46,506 nucleotides of DNA from Leptospirales bacterium (lineage in GTDB: Bacteria > Spirochaetota > Leptospiria > Leptospirales > Leptospiraceae), in the NCBI GenBank assembly GCA_013297885.1, contig JAAFIR010000005.1, positions 1 to 46,506 of the forward strand. Reading direction: 5' to 3'. Shown here piece after piece: positions 1 through 8,806 of the stretch. Made by a program: the position numbers and the translations under genes. Below the pieces are notes generated by a model, which worked only from the letters and a program-made list of their open reading frames with translations, did no database searches and had not been told where the DNA came from. The first letter of the stretch is position 1; every line of letters starts with the position of its first letter.

Positions 1-1
1 T

Positions 2-160
2 TTCTCAAAGCAAACAAGTTCATTTTACAAAAAAATCTACCAAGACGAAAAAGTGTTTCGAGGCAAAAAAGTTTTTATTCCTCTACAAATTTATAGTTTA
101 CAAAATGAATTTTTCATTAAAATAAATTCCATTTTTTTAAAAAAGTTTAAACATTCATAA
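2..160 (+). CDS. C-terminal fragment of an unidentified protein
   Basis: An open frame runs in from the left edge and ends at TAA 158-160, giving the last 52 residues of a gene that starts outside the window. The visible part is rich in Lys and Phe and has no motif I recognise. It is about as AT-rich as the genes around it. A structured repeat (190-345) follows 30 bases after the stop. It could also be a chance open frame, since 52 codons is short, but it is uninterrupted and no better reading exists here. Confidence 0.5.
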   Translation, partial: FSKQTSSFYKKIYQDEKVFRGKKVFIPLQIYSLQNEFFIKINSIFLKKFKHS

Positions 161-189
161 ATCCCATTTTGCATAACTATTCAGATTTA

Positions 190-345
190 GGTGGGCTTCA
201 GAATACCGAAAAGTTTCTCAATAAAAGTGAGAAGGATCGAAGCGATATCAAAAAATTTCGCATGAAATTTTTTGATAGTAGCTAAGAGCCTGGTTTTTGT
301 ATATTTTTACCAAAGCAAAAATATACAAAAACTCACCCAGGGTGT
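190..345 (-). repeat. Structured intergenic element, copy A
   Basis: This is one member of the dispersed hairpin family, oriented with the GATTGAA-like end on the left. It has three hairpins: 215-220 with 228-233; 246-259 with 264-277 (14 perfect pairs); and 294-308 with 317-331 (15 perfect pairs). Between them are the conserved motifs GGATCGAAGCG (234-244) and GTAGCTAAGAGCC (278-290), and CTCACCC follows at 332-338. The motif spelling (GCTCTTAGCTAC / CGCTTCGATC on the minus strand) links it to the short copies D and F. Confidence 0.7.
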
Positions 346-378
346 AATTGGGAATTGCTCAAAATAAAACAAAAAACC

Positions 379-407
379 TTGACAATTTATTTTAGATAAA
401 TAAAAAA
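379..407 (+). promoter_or_regulatory. Putative promoter for a leaderless lipoprotein gene
   Basis: A perfect TTGACA at 379-384 is followed after 16-17 bases by a weak, A-rich -10 (401-407). Transcription would begin at or next to the ATG at 413, and no Shine-Dalgarno sequence precedes that ATG. The spacing from TTGACA to ATG (34 bases) is the same as for the gene at 22267. Confidence 0.4.
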
Positions 408-412
408 TAAAT

Positions 413-1408
413 ATGAAAATAATATTATTTTTTTTACTTATTGGTTATTGTGCTAATGTAAAAGAAGAAACAATTCCAACAAATCCAAAATCTGAAATTG
501 CTGATGATGAAACCATGAGTAGTTCTGTAAACTATGCAGAACAAATTTCATGTAGTGAAAAAGAATGTGCTAGAATTTCTTTTGAAAGCTTTTCTGATCT
601 AGATGATAAAATTTCTAATCAAATGACAAAAAATGTAGGAAAGTTTTTAATTCATCTCGGTTCAAGAACTACAAAACTTAATGATGAAAAACTGGAAGAT
701 GTTGTTTCGTATTTGAGAGAAATTCAAAAAAGAGAGGGTAGGGTTTCTATAGAGCCATATTACATCGGACAAAGAGAAGCTTCCTCTCCACCAGGAATTT
801 CAGCATTTACTGATTCAGCTATGATAGGTTTTACTCTTTATAAAAGAATTAAAAATCTAATTAAATATTCTGAAACTAAAAATTATCATGCAAAAGTTTT
901 ATACCATCCTAAAACAGAAAAAATTATGATGATTTTTTTTGTTCATAAAAATTTTGGAGATGTTTGCTCAACTATATATTCAAACTGTAAACAAATCGAA
1001 TATTTAGATGATGAAAGTTTTGATTTATCCCTTTCAAATGCACTTAAAGATAGTAATAACAATAAAGAACAAATCCAAGTTTTTTTTCGACAATCCAAAG
1101 CTATTCTTCCAGAAGCAACAATTGATTTTGAAACTTTAAAACAAATAAATTCATCTACAAGAATTTATAAATGGCTTGTTGCATCAAAAAAAACTGAAAA
1201 AAAGACAACAAAAAAAGATCGTTTTTTAGGTATTCAAGCAGTTATTACAATTTTAGATTATTCCATTAAGGCTTACGATTATGTTAAAGCATACCAATTA
1301 TACGAACCAGCATTTAAAAGAAAAGTGGAACTAGTTTATTCTGGAAAAGAAAATGGTGGAAAAATTGAATCAATTGTATTTTTTCCTCCAGAAATAGAAA
1401 AAGAATAA
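413..1408 (+). CDS. Putative lipoprotein, unknown function
   Basis: A 331-residue protein with a short hydrophobic N-terminus ending in Ile-Gly-Tyr-Cys at residue 13, a plausible spirochaetal lipobox, so it is probably exported and lipidated. The mature part is mostly charged and polar. Residues near 110-185 contain an aromatic-rich stretch ending in a hydrophobic strand (KIMMIFFVHK). I recognise no catalytic motif or family. The ATG at 413 has no ribosome binding site but sits at the expected start of transcription from the TTGACA at 379, so translation is probably leaderless. It stands alone; the next gene begins 54 bases later with its own ribosome binding site. Confidence 0.75.
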   Translation: MKIILFFLLIGYCANVKEETIPTNPKSEIADDETMSSSVNYAEQISCSEKECARISFESFSDLDDKISNQMTKNVGKFLIHLGSRTTKLNDEKLEDVVSYLREIQKREGRVSIEPYYIGQREASSPPGISAFTDSAMIGFTLYKRIKNLIKYSETKNYHAKVLYHPKTEKIMMIFFVHKNFGDVCSTIYSNCKQIEYLDDESFDLSLSNALKDSNNNKEQIQVFFRQSKAILPEATIDFETLKQINSSTRIYKWLVASKKTEKKTTKKDRFLGIQAVITILDYSIKAYDYVKAYQLYEPAFKRKVELVYSGKENGGKIESIVFFPPEIEKE

Positions 1409-1461
1409 ATAAAATAAATAATTCGATGTCTAACTAATAATGGGAGTGTTTAAAGGTAGTT

Positions 1462-2184
1462 ATGCAAATTTTGATTCAAAGAGATGAAGAAAGAGGGAAA
1501 GCTGATTATGGTTGGTTAAAAAGTAGTCATTCTTTTAGTTTTGGTGATTATTATGATCCTAAAAAATTAGGATTTGGAGCATTGGTAGTCTTAAACGATG
1601 ATTTTGTCGAGCCCGACAGAGGTTTTGCCACTCACGGACATGAAAATATGGAAATTGTTTCAATCCCTCTTGAGGGTGAACTTTCCCATAAAGATAGTAT
1701 TGGAACAATTGAAACTATTTATCAAGGTGAAGTTCAAATCATGTCAGCTGGTACCGGAATTAGACATTCAGAGCTAAACCATTCTAAAGATAAAAAAGTT
1801 AATTTTTTACAAATTTGGATTTTACCAAAAAAAATTGACATTAAGCCAAGATACCAGCAAAAGTTTTTTAATAAAGAAGAAAGATTAAATAACTTTCAAG
1901 AAGTGGTATCGCCTAACAACCCAAATGCTGTTTTGATAAATCAGGATGCATATTTTTATCTTGGAGATTTTAAAGAAGGTCAAAAATTATCATATGAATT
2001 AAAGGATTATGAAGCAGGAGTATATTTATTTTTAATAAAAGGAAAATTATCTTTAAGTGAAAATCAATTAAATTCAAGAGATTCAATTTCTATCTGGAAT
2101 ACAAATAAAATTGATTTAGAAGTTTTAGAAGATTCTGAGATTTTATTAATTGAAGTTCCTTTAAAAGATTATCCTGAAAATTGA
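1462..2184 (+). CDS. Pirin family protein
   Basis: A 240-residue cupin of the pirin family (YhhW type). The four metal-binding residues of the family are present: His58 and His60 in FATHGHENME, and His102 and Glu104 in AGTGIRHSELN. The N-terminal half carries the conserved active cupin domain and the C-terminal half (about 150-240) is the degenerate second cupin. Some bacterial pirins oxidise quercetin or act as redox-linked regulators; the substrate here is unknown. It is cytoplasmic, with no signal peptide. AAGGTAG lies just before the ATG. The length matches the family (about 230-290). Confidence 0.9.
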   Translation: MQILIQRDEERGKADYGWLKSSHSFSFGDYYDPKKLGFGALVVLNDDFVEPDRGFATHGHENMEIVSIPLEGELSHKDSIGTIETIYQGEVQIMSAGTGIRHSELNHSKDKKVNFLQIWILPKKIDIKPRYQQKFFNKEERLNNFQEVVSPNNPNAVLINQDAYFYLGDFKEGQKLSYELKDYEAGVYLFLIKGKLSLSENQLNSRDSISIWNTNKIDLEVLEDSEILLIEVPLKDYPEN

Positions 2185-2293
2185 TTTTTTTTCTCTTAGA
2201 CTTTAAAAAAGTTTGACTTGAAAAGTTTTATCTTAATTCTTAGTCTTCATGCCTAAAATTCATTGGCATAATATCAAGAGGAATAAGAATTAA

Positions 2294-3856
2294 ATGCATA
2301 AAAAAAACTTTTTAGTAATCTTTCTATTCTTTGGGTTTGTAAATATTTTTAATTTACTTGCCCAAGAAAAAAAAACAAGAGAACCAATTAAAGGACTGCC
2401 TTTTCCAATAGATGAAAAGAAAAGAATTTCTGAAGCAGAAGCTGCTAAGAAAAAAGAAGGTTGGTTCGTAACAGGGGTAGGTGGACCATTTTCGGATCCA
2501 AACAACGGATTTGGAGTTGGTGGTAGAGTATTTTTATTTAATAATGGAAAAAAAGATGATCCATTTTTTGAATACACTCCCTATCGTCATCGTTTCTTTT
2601 TAAATTTATCTCAAACAACAAGAAATGCAATTTTTCATCAATTAGATTGGGATGCACCATATCTCTTTAATTCTACATGGAGAGGAAGAGCAAGTGCAAT
2701 TTTAGATTCAAATCCAAATCTATTGTATTTTGGAATTGGTGAAGATTCTTTAAAAGGACTTGGTTATTATCCTAGAAATGATTTTACACAGCCTTATACA
2801 AATAATGGAAAATTTGGAGATCAACAAAATGCTCAAGGTTATAGAAGAGCTCCAAGGGGTGATGAACCATATTACCCTGATTTTACTGGCGAAAATTCTG
2901 CGGTAAACGCATATTTGCTTCAACAAAATCCAATTAATTCTAGAAATCAATTTGTAACTGATAGAAAATACAATCGATATGCTTTAACTTCTCCACAAGT
3001 TGCTTTCAGTTTTGAAAAATCTTTTTTTGGTGGATTGGTTAGAACTGTAGTTGGTGGACAATTAAAAAATAATATTTTAAGAACATATGATGGAAGTATT
3101 CAGAAAGCTTCTGATAATTTTTGGGATAATACACCACTTGAGTTTGCAAATATCAATAACATTCCAACTGTTCAAGGTAAAACAAAAGTTTCAGAAGATT
3201 TAGAAAAAGGAAAAATTATTGGGGCTAATGGTGGTTATGTGAATATGGCTAGAGTTGGTTTAGTTTATGATTCAAGAGATTACGAACCAGATCCATCAAA
3301 AGGTATTTTTGCAGAAATCACTCATGAAAGATCCCACCGTGCTATTGGTTCCAATTATGAATTTAATAGAACTTATGCATCAGTTAGATATTTCAAACAA
3401 ATTTTACCATCAGTATTTAAAAAATTAGTTTTTGCTTCTAGAATAGCTTTTGTTCATAATTCTGGAACTTTACCATTTTTTGAATATAGAAATATTTGGG
3501 GAACAGAAGGAAATTTAGGTGGTCTTGGTGGTAGAACTACATTAAGAGGTTTTATCCAAGATAGATTTGTTGGTCCTGAAATGGGTTTTGCAAATATAGA
3601 ATTTAGATGGAGATTTTTAGAAATTCCAGGATTTACTTTTAATTTATCACCATTATTTGATGTGGGTAGAGTTTGGAATGATTTAAGATCAGTTAAAGCA
3701 AATGCTTGGGATGGTTATAAATATTCGGCAGGGGTAGGGTTGAGAATAATTTGGAATCAGTCAACCGTAATTTATTTTGAGTGGGCAAGGTCTCGTGAAA
3801 CTGGTGGGATTGGAAATCAAAATAATTTTTATCTAAACTTTGGGCATATTTTTTAA
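2294..3856 (+). CDS. Omp85/BamA-type outer-membrane beta-barrel protein
   Basis: A 520-residue protein with a signal peptide (about 1-24, ending before QEKK) and a C-terminal Omp85 (surface antigen D15) barrel. The hallmark is RGF at residues 418-420 after a Gly-rich strand, the motif that locks the barrel in this family; an earlier strand (YDSRDYEPDPSKG, about 325-337) also fits. The chain ends in Phe, as outer-membrane barrels do. Only about 50 residues separate the signal peptide from the barrel, so POTRA repeats are absent and it is not the essential BamA; it is more like the short Omp85 members of unknown cargo. AAGAGGAAT precedes the start. The DUF1566 lipoprotein follows after 9 bases and is probably cotranscribed. 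Confidence 0.85.
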   Translation: MHKKNFLVIFLFFGFVNIFNLLAQEKKTREPIKGLPFPIDEKKRISEAEAAKKKEGWFVTGVGGPFSDPNNGFGVGGRVFLFNNGKKDDPFFEYTPYRHRFFLNLSQTTRNAIFHQLDWDAPYLFNSTWRGRASAILDSNPNLLYFGIGEDSLKGLGYYPRNDFTQPYTNNGKFGDQQNAQGYRRAPRGDEPYYPDFTGENSAVNAYLLQQNPINSRNQFVTDRKYNRYALTSPQVAFSFEKSFFGGLVRTVVGGQLKNNILRTYDGSIQKASDNFWDNTPLEFANINNIPTVQGKTKVSEDLEKGKIIGANGGYVNMARVGLVYDSRDYEPDPSKGIFAEITHERSHRAIGSNYEFNRTYASVRYFKQILPSVFKKLVFASRIAFVHNSGTLPFFEYRNIWGTEGNLGGLGGRTTLRGFIQDRFVGPEMGFANIEFRWRFLEIPGFTFNLSPLFDVGRVWNDLRSVKANAWDGYKYSAGVGLRIIWNQSTVIYFEWARSRETGGIGNQNNFYLNFGHIF

Positions 3857-3865
3857 GGAAGGAAC

Positions 3866-4555
3866 ATGAAAAATTTAATTATAATATTTTTAATTGCTTT
3901 TATTTTTAATAACTGCGAAGGAAAACCTGAAAAAGGTTTTTATGGAATTCCAAATGATGAAAAAGACAAATTTATTGCAGGATTAATTTTAAATCAAGGC
4001 ACAACACAAACTTCAATTGGAACTGTTGTAGATAATAGAAATGGTTTGGAATGGAAAAAATGTTCTCAAGGACAATCTTTTCGTTCAGGACAAAATGATT
4101 GTCAAGGAACAGGAAATTCTGCTGCCCCAACTATCAATGTTGCAATTGGAAGTTATGGAGCAAGCCAACTTTCTTATTGTGATTTAGAGGGAAATTATTG
4201 TAATACTGATTCTATCCCTCAAATTCTAAGACTCGACAGAATGCAAGCAAACAAAGCAAACTCTGAAGCATTTTACTCATGTATTGGAGATAGAACAGGT
4301 GGTTTTACAAACTGGAGAGTTCCAAATCCAACTGAATTAAAATCTCTTACCACTACTGGTAGAACTGCAATGACAATTAATTTTCCTAATACTCCACAAG
4401 AAATTTATTGGAGTTCTTGGTCAAATGAACAAGACCAAACTAGTAAAACTGCTAAAGGAATCAATTTCACTACAGATAAATTTGGTCAAGATGAAAACCC
4501 TAACAAAACAACTAAGCTACTTGTTCGTTGTGTTAGAAATGTTAATGGAACTTAA
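3866..4555 (+). CDS. DUF1566 (Lcl C-terminal-like) lipoprotein
   Basis: A 229-residue putative lipoprotein with a hydrophobic leader ending in FNNC (Cys17). Residues about 50-225 match the DUF1566 pattern: VVDNRNGLEWKKC, FTNWRVPNPTELKSL, a YWSSW strand and a closing LVRCVRNV, with several cysteines likely to form disulfides. The domain is a C-type-lectin-like fold found in secreted bacterial proteins, so a binding or adhesion role is possible but unproven. AAGGAAGG lies 4 bases before the ATG, and the gene follows the Omp85 gene by 9 bases, suggesting the barrel and this surface lipoprotein work together. Confidence 0.8.
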   Translation: MKNLIIIFLIAFIFNNCEGKPEKGFYGIPNDEKDKFIAGLILNQGTTQTSIGTVVDNRNGLEWKKCSQGQSFRSGQNDCQGTGNSAAPTINVAIGSYGASQLSYCDLEGNYCNTDSIPQILRLDRMQANKANSEAFYSCIGDRTGGFTNWRVPNPTELKSLTTTGRTAMTINFPNTPQEIYWSSWSNEQDQTSKTAKGINFTTDKFGQDENPNKTTKLLVRCVRNVNGT

Positions 4556-4566
4556 GTAGAAATTTT

Positions 4567-4694
4567 AGGGGCAAATTTTTTTGTGTGCTTTAAGTAATAG
4601 TAGCAAATATTCCTTAAAGCACACAAAAAAACCGGGCTTTACGCTCCAATCTTTGTTCGTTTCTCACAAAGGATTTCCACTTCAATCCCTTTTG
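4567..4694 (+). repeat. Structured intergenic element, copy B
   Basis: A full copy read left to right. GGGGCAAA is followed by a hairpin with 19 perfect pairs (4576-4594 with 4613-4631), then CCGGGCTTTACGCTCCAATC, a small hairpin (4651-4656 with 4666-4671) and GATTTCCACTTCAATCCC. The large hairpin has a T7 run at its left base and an A7 run at its right base on both strands, the reverse of an intrinsic terminator. It lies just after the DUF1566 gene. Confidence 0.8.
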
Positions 4695-4695
4695 C

Positions 4696-4872
4696 ACCTC
4701 ACCCCAACTTGTTTTGAGTTGAAGAGTTTTATAGTTAAGTCCCCTCTCCATTTCTAATTAAACGGAGAAGGGAGAGTTTTTATAGTGTTGCCTTCTCAGT
4801 TGAGTAAGCAATGGAGAGAGCATTGAACTGTCCTACTCCACGACTTAAGTAAAGTTGGGTGTGGTTTGGATT
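4696..4872. repeat. Long imperfect palindrome of the CCCCTCTCC...GGAG type
   Basis: Nested inverted segments fold into one large imperfect cruciform. CACCCCAACTT near 4700-4710 pairs with AAGTTGGGTGTGG at 4852-4864, TTAAGTC at 4735-4741 with GACTTAA at 4842-4848, and CTCTCCATT at 4744-4752 with AATGGAGAG at 4810-4818. CTCTCC also pairs locally with GGAGA near 4764. The block abuts element B. A shorter, decayed version of its left part lies at 20397-20477 beside element E. It has no open frame, so it is non-coding; a decayed mobile element is one possibility. Confidence 0.5.
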
Positions 4873-4964
4873 TAAGTGATGTTCTAAAGTTGAGTTAGGT
4901 AAGAAATTGTTATTCAAAAAAATTTCTTGAAATTAAGTCGGTAAGTTAAAACATATATCCGCTT

Positions 4965-5813
4965 ATGAATAAAATTTTATTTCTTTTTTTAACTTTCTCA
5001 ATTTTTGCATCAACTACTAAATCAATTAAACAAGCTATAAAAGATAGTGATTCTTCTTATTTTGAAAAATTATCCAAACAAGAATTAGATAATGCATTAA
5101 AAGAAAATCCAGATACTTTGATTGGTAAATCAGAGATTACTTCTCTTCCTGCACTTGTGGGTGTTTTTAAAAACCCTGACGGTGAAGTTAGAAAAAAAAT
5201 TTATGAGATTATGTTGTATCCTGAAATGTTTAAAGATTTAAAAGATGTTACTGTTCCAGAACTGCTTTCAGGAGATAAAGAATTAAAAGTATATCTAGAT
5301 AAAATTAGATCTGCAATATATGAAACTAATGAGCCAAGTGATTCAATTGCAATTAGTTCATATTATGCTTTGATAGATCAATATGGTTTTTCACTTAAAG
5401 AAGCAATTCGTACTAAAAATTCAAAAGCAATTTCTTTAATGTCAGATGATTTTTTTAAAACTTCAAATTCTAAAGATTCAAAAGGAATTATTAATCGTTT
5501 TAAACATCATGGAGTAAAAACTTTAATAACTGCATTATCTTTTCCAGATATATCAGAAGGAACAAAAAATCAAATTATTGAAGCTTTAAATTATAAAGAT
5601 TTAGGAGGACCAGAAAAAGTTGTCCTAAAAAAAAGAATCAGACAAAAAAGAGGAGAAACATTATTTCTTCAAGCTGATGCTGAAAAAGATGAAGCAGTTA
5701 AAAAAAAATTAATAGATTTAGCAGAAAAATATTATTATGCTGAAAATGATGAAGAAGTTTCAAAAGAAATAAAAGTAGAATCTGAACCACCGATGATAAA
5801 GAAAAAGAAATGA
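4965..5813 (+). CDS. Exported protein of unknown function, helical
   Basis: A 282-residue protein with a cleavable-looking signal peptide (about 1-17). The rest is strongly alpha-helical and charged, with stretches about 60-130 and 180-215 that look like irregular HEAT-type helices (LPALVGVFKNPDGEVRKKIYE; GVKTLITALSFPDISEGTKNQ) and a Lys-rich tail. No catalytic motif is visible. The ATG has no clear ribosome binding site. The stop codon overlaps the ATG of the MFS gene (ATGA), so the two are translationally coupled and it may be a periplasmic partner of that transporter; this link is inference. Confidence 0.75.
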   Translation: MNKILFLFLTFSIFASTTKSIKQAIKDSDSSYFEKLSKQELDNALKENPDTLIGKSEITSLPALVGVFKNPDGEVRKKIYEIMLYPEMFKDLKDVTVPELLSGDKELKVYLDKIRSAIYETNEPSDSIAISSYYALIDQYGFSLKEAIRTKNSKAISLMSDDFFKTSNSKDSKGIINRFKHHGVKTLITALSFPDISEGTKNQIIEALNYKDLGGPEKVVLKKRIRQKRGETLFLQADAEKDEAVKKKLIDLAEKYYYAENDEEVSKEIKVESEPPMIKKKK

Positions 5814-7159
5814 ATTTTTCGATTCATAAATTTATTGGTCTAGGTGAATTAGATTCACAAGGATTAAAAGCTAAACTTTCATTTTGGTTAATTTGTATTT
5901 TAACTTTTTTTTTATTTGGAGATCAAAATTTGATTTCTCCCAATTTAAAAAATATTGCTGCTTCACTCGGTATCATTGAACAAAGTGAAATCGATTGGAA
6001 AATTGGGGGATTAATACCAATTTTCTTTTTTATTTTAGGTGGTTTTGTTTCTGTCAGTATGGGATTTTTGTCCCAAAGTTATTCCAGAAAATCTTTATTA
6101 ATAGCATCAGTTTTACTTGGAGAAATTCCTTGTTTTTTAACTGCTTTTTCAAACAGTTACCCAGAATTTTTTATTTATAGAGTTTTATGTGGCTTTGGAT
6201 TAGGTGGTGTTTTTCCTATTTTATTTTCACTAGTTGGAGATTATTTTTCTTCTAGATCAAGAGTCACAGCAACAGCATATGTATCTCTTTCTATGGGGCT
6301 TGGTGTGGGAATTGGACAATTAGTAGGTGGAATTTATGGAAATCAAGATCCAATAAATGGATGGAGAACCAGTTTTATTTTAATGTCTGTTCCATCTTTT
6401 TTATTTATAGTAATTTATGCATTATTTTGTCCTGAACCAAAAAGAGGAAGAGCTGAAACGGTTGGAAAATTTTCTAGTAATGAAAATCATAAATTAAGTT
6501 TAGAAGATTTTAAACTAATTTTAAAAAAGAAAACTAATCTTTCTATTTTACTACAAGGAGTTCCAGGATGTGTTCCTTGGTCAGTTTTTTTTGTTTTTTT
6601 AGCAGATTATTATGAACGTACATATCTAATAAATAAAGTAGAGGCAAGTGGATTAATTGTGTTTATGGCTGTGGGAATTTTTCTAGGAACATTTATTGGT
6701 GGAATCATAGGACAAAAACTGTACAACAAAAATTCTTCCTATCAACCTATTTTTGTAATGGTATCTATTTTTTTTGGTTTATTTCCTTGTTTGTATTTAT
6801 TGTTTTCAAAAGAATTAGTAAACACAAATATGTTTTTAGTATTAAATATATTTTCAGGGATAATAATTTCTCTTCCAATCTCTAATGTTAGGTCTATTTT
6901 AAGTGCAGTAAACTTACCAAAAGAAAGAGGAGCAATTTTTGCTATCTATAATTTATTTGATGATTTGGGAAGAGGACTTGGTCCTGCATTTAGTGTGATT
7001 TTTTTAACTATTTTTTCTGAAGATAGATCAACTGGACTTGCAATTGCAATTCTATTTTGGATTCCTTGTGCATTATTTTGGTTCCCTGCAGTTTTTAATT
7101 TTAAAAAAGAAGAATTGGAAACGAATGAGTTAATAAAGAAAAGTTTAAAAGCTTTATGA
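5810..7159 (+). CDS. Major facilitator superfamily transporter
   Basis: A 449-residue inner-membrane protein with about 12 hydrophobic segments. Features typical of MFS are the SRKSLL loop after TM2 (about 93-98), the Gly-rich TM4/TM5 region (GFGLGGVFPILFSLVGDYFSSRSRVTATAY) and a central cytoplasmic loop with charged residues (about 205-240). The second half repeats the pattern with a short loop at KLYNKNS. The substrate cannot be read from the sequence; phosphate-, sugar- and aromatic-acid-type porters share these features. It overlaps the upstream exported protein and the downstream mtnC by four bases each, so these genes form one tightly coupled transcript. Confidence 0.9.
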   Translation: MNFSIHKFIGLGELDSQGLKAKLSFWLICILTFFLFGDQNLISPNLKNIAASLGIIEQSEIDWKIGGLIPIFFFILGGFVSVSMGFLSQSYSRKSLLIASVLLGEIPCFLTAFSNSYPEFFIYRVLCGFGLGGVFPILFSLVGDYFSSRSRVTATAYVSLSMGLGVGIGQLVGGIYGNQDPINGWRTSFILMSVPSFLFIVIYALFCPEPKRGRAETVGKFSSNENHKLSLEDFKLILKKKTNLSILLQGVPGCVPWSVFFVFLADYYERTYLINKVEASGLIVFMAVGIFLGTFIGGIIGQKLYNKNSSYQPIFVMVSIFFGLFPCLYLLFSKELVNTNMFLVLNIFSGIIISLPISNVRSILSAVNLPKERGAIFAIYNLFDDLGRGLGPAFSVIFLTIFSEDRSTGLAIAILFWIPCALFWFPAVFNFKKEELETNELIKKSLKAL

Positions 7160-7854
7160 AATTTAGACATTTTATTTTTGATATTGAAGGTACAACAACT
7201 CCCATCTCATTTGTACATGAAATTTTATTTCCTTATTCTAAAAAAAACTTAAAATCTTTTTTAGAAAAAAATCATATTGAAAAAAATATTCTAGAAGATT
7301 TAAAAAATGAAAATAAAATTGATAATGAAAAAAAACTTTTTAGTTTTGGGATTGAAAGTTTTGAAAAACAAATCGATTATTTAGAATTTTTAATATCAGT
7401 AGATAGAAAATCAAAACCTCTAAAAGAAATCCAAGGAAAAATTTGGGAAATTGGATATAAATCTGGAGAATTAAAATCTATTCTATTTTCAGATGTTTTT
7501 TCTTTTTTTAAAAAAATAAAATCATCTGATTCTGAAATTTCTATTTATTCATCAGGTTCAGTTGAAGCCCAAAAATTAATTTTTGAATATTCTAATCAAG
7601 GAAATTTAAAACCATTTATATCAAATTATTTTGATACTACTGTTGGTGGAAAAAGAGAATCTGATTCATATAAAAATATTTTAAAAGAATTAAAAGCAAA
7701 TTCATCTGAATGTGTTTTTTTTACTGATATCAATGAAGAAGCTTATGCTGCAAAAAATATTGGAGTAGAAGTTTTTTTAATGATTCGAGAAGGAAATCTT
7801 TTGCAAGCAGAAAATGATCATAAAAAATTAAAGAGTTTTGATGAATTTAACTAA
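7156..7854 (+). CDS. mtnC: Enolase-phosphatase E1 (methionine salvage)
   Basis: A 232-residue HAD hydrolase. The first motif, FDIEGTTTPISFV (nucleophile Asp9, Glu11), is specific for MtnC, which enolises and dephosphorylates 2,3-diketo-5-methylthiopentyl-1-phosphate in the cytoplasm. Motif II is YSSGS near 132, the Lys lies in the VGGKRESDSY segment, and the last acidic motif is FFTDINEEAYAAKNIG. The length matches the family (about 225-230). No other methionine-salvage gene is in the window, so its pathway partners must be elsewhere. ATGA overlap with the transporter upstream; its end overlaps the start of the AmgK-like kinase. Confidence 0.9.
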   Translation: MKFRHFIFDIEGTTTPISFVHEILFPYSKKNLKSFLEKNHIEKNILEDLKNENKIDNEKKLFSFGIESFEKQIDYLEFLISVDRKSKPLKEIQGKIWEIGYKSGELKSILFSDVFSFFKKIKSSDSEISIYSSGSVEAQKLIFEYSNQGNLKPFISNYFDTTVGGKRESDSYKNILKELKANSSECVFFTDINEEAYAAKNIGVEVFLMIREGNLLQAENDHKKLKSFDEFN

Positions 7855-8806
7855 ACAAGATATTTTATCCATAAATGAATATTATCCAAATTCAAAAATT
7901 ATCCCACTCCAACAAGAAGCTTCAAGTAGAACTTATTATAAAATAGAAACCCCAATTGAATCTTTAGTTGTTTGTAAAGATCCTAAATTTACTTCCTATG
8001 AATATTCGTTTATAATAATACATGAATTTTTAGAAAAAAATAATATTCCAGTTCCAAAAATTATTTCGATAAATGAAAAATTCAATTTAATTTTTCAAGA
8101 AAATTTGGGCTTAAAAGATTTAACTTCAGTTGATGATGAAAAATATTTTACAGAATTAAAAAAGTCAATATTATTACTAACAAAACTTCAATCTCTAAAA
8201 CCAAATTATTTAATCGAATCTAAATCTTTTGATAAAGAAAAATTATTTTTTGAATTAAATCATACCATAAATGGATTTAATTCTTTAAAAGAATTTTACA
8301 ATTTTAGTATTGATTTAAGTATTGAAGTGATTTCTTTTATGGAATCAGTGTCAATTTTTTTAGCAAATTATTCACCAAAAGTAATTACTCATAGAGATTT
8401 TCATGCAAGAAATATAATGATGAATAATAATGAACAAGTAATAATTGATTTTCAAGATATGATGATGGGAACTCCTTATTATGATCTTGTTTCTATTTTA
8501 TTTGATGCATATCGCATTATTCCTTTAAAGAAAAGAGAAGAATTATATCTTTTTTTTCTAGAAAATTCTCAAATTAAATTAGAAAGAAAAAGAGAATATT
8601 ATTTGACTCAAGGTTTGCAAAGATCCTTTAAAGCATTAGGATCATATTTAGTTTTATTTCACAATGAAAAAAAAGAAAAATACAAAGAATGTATTATTCC
8701 ATGTCTTGATAACTTAATTGAAATTGTTCAATTAGGAAAATTTCCAGATTCATTATATTTATTTTTTAATAGTTTTAAAGAAGAATTAATTCAGTCTAGA
8801 ATTTAA
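7841..8806 (+). CDS. AmgK-like aminoglycoside-phosphotransferase-fold kinase
   Basis: A 321-residue kinase of the APH fold, close to COG3178, which includes AmgK (anomeric kinase for N-acetylmuramate/N-acetylglucosamine in peptidoglycan recycling). The catalytic loop is HRDFHARNI with Asp186, and the metal-binding motif is IDFQDMMMGTPYYDL with Asp203, both in the form typical of this group. The N-terminal lobe holds VVCKDP (Lys46). I chose ATG 7841 over the TTG at 7838 because AAAGAG is suitably spaced. It overlaps the end of mtnC by 14 bases. No MurU-type nucleotidyltransferase is adjacent, so the sugar specificity is an inference. Confidence 0.8.
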   Translation: MNLTKQDILSINEYYPNSKIIPLQQEASSRTYYKIETPIESLVVCKDPKFTSYEYSFIIIHEFLEKNNIPVPKIISINEKFNLIFQENLGLKDLTSVDDEKYFTELKKSILLLTKLQSLKPNYLIESKSFDKEKLFFELNHTINGFNSLKEFYNFSIDLSIEVISFMESVSIFLANYSPKVITHRDFHARNIMMNNNEQVIIDFQDMMMGTPYYDLVSILFDAYRIIPLKKREELYLFFLENSQIKLERKREYYLTQGLQRSFKALGSYLVLFHNEKKEKYKECIIPCLDNLIEIVQLGKFPDSLYLFFNSFKEELIQSRI

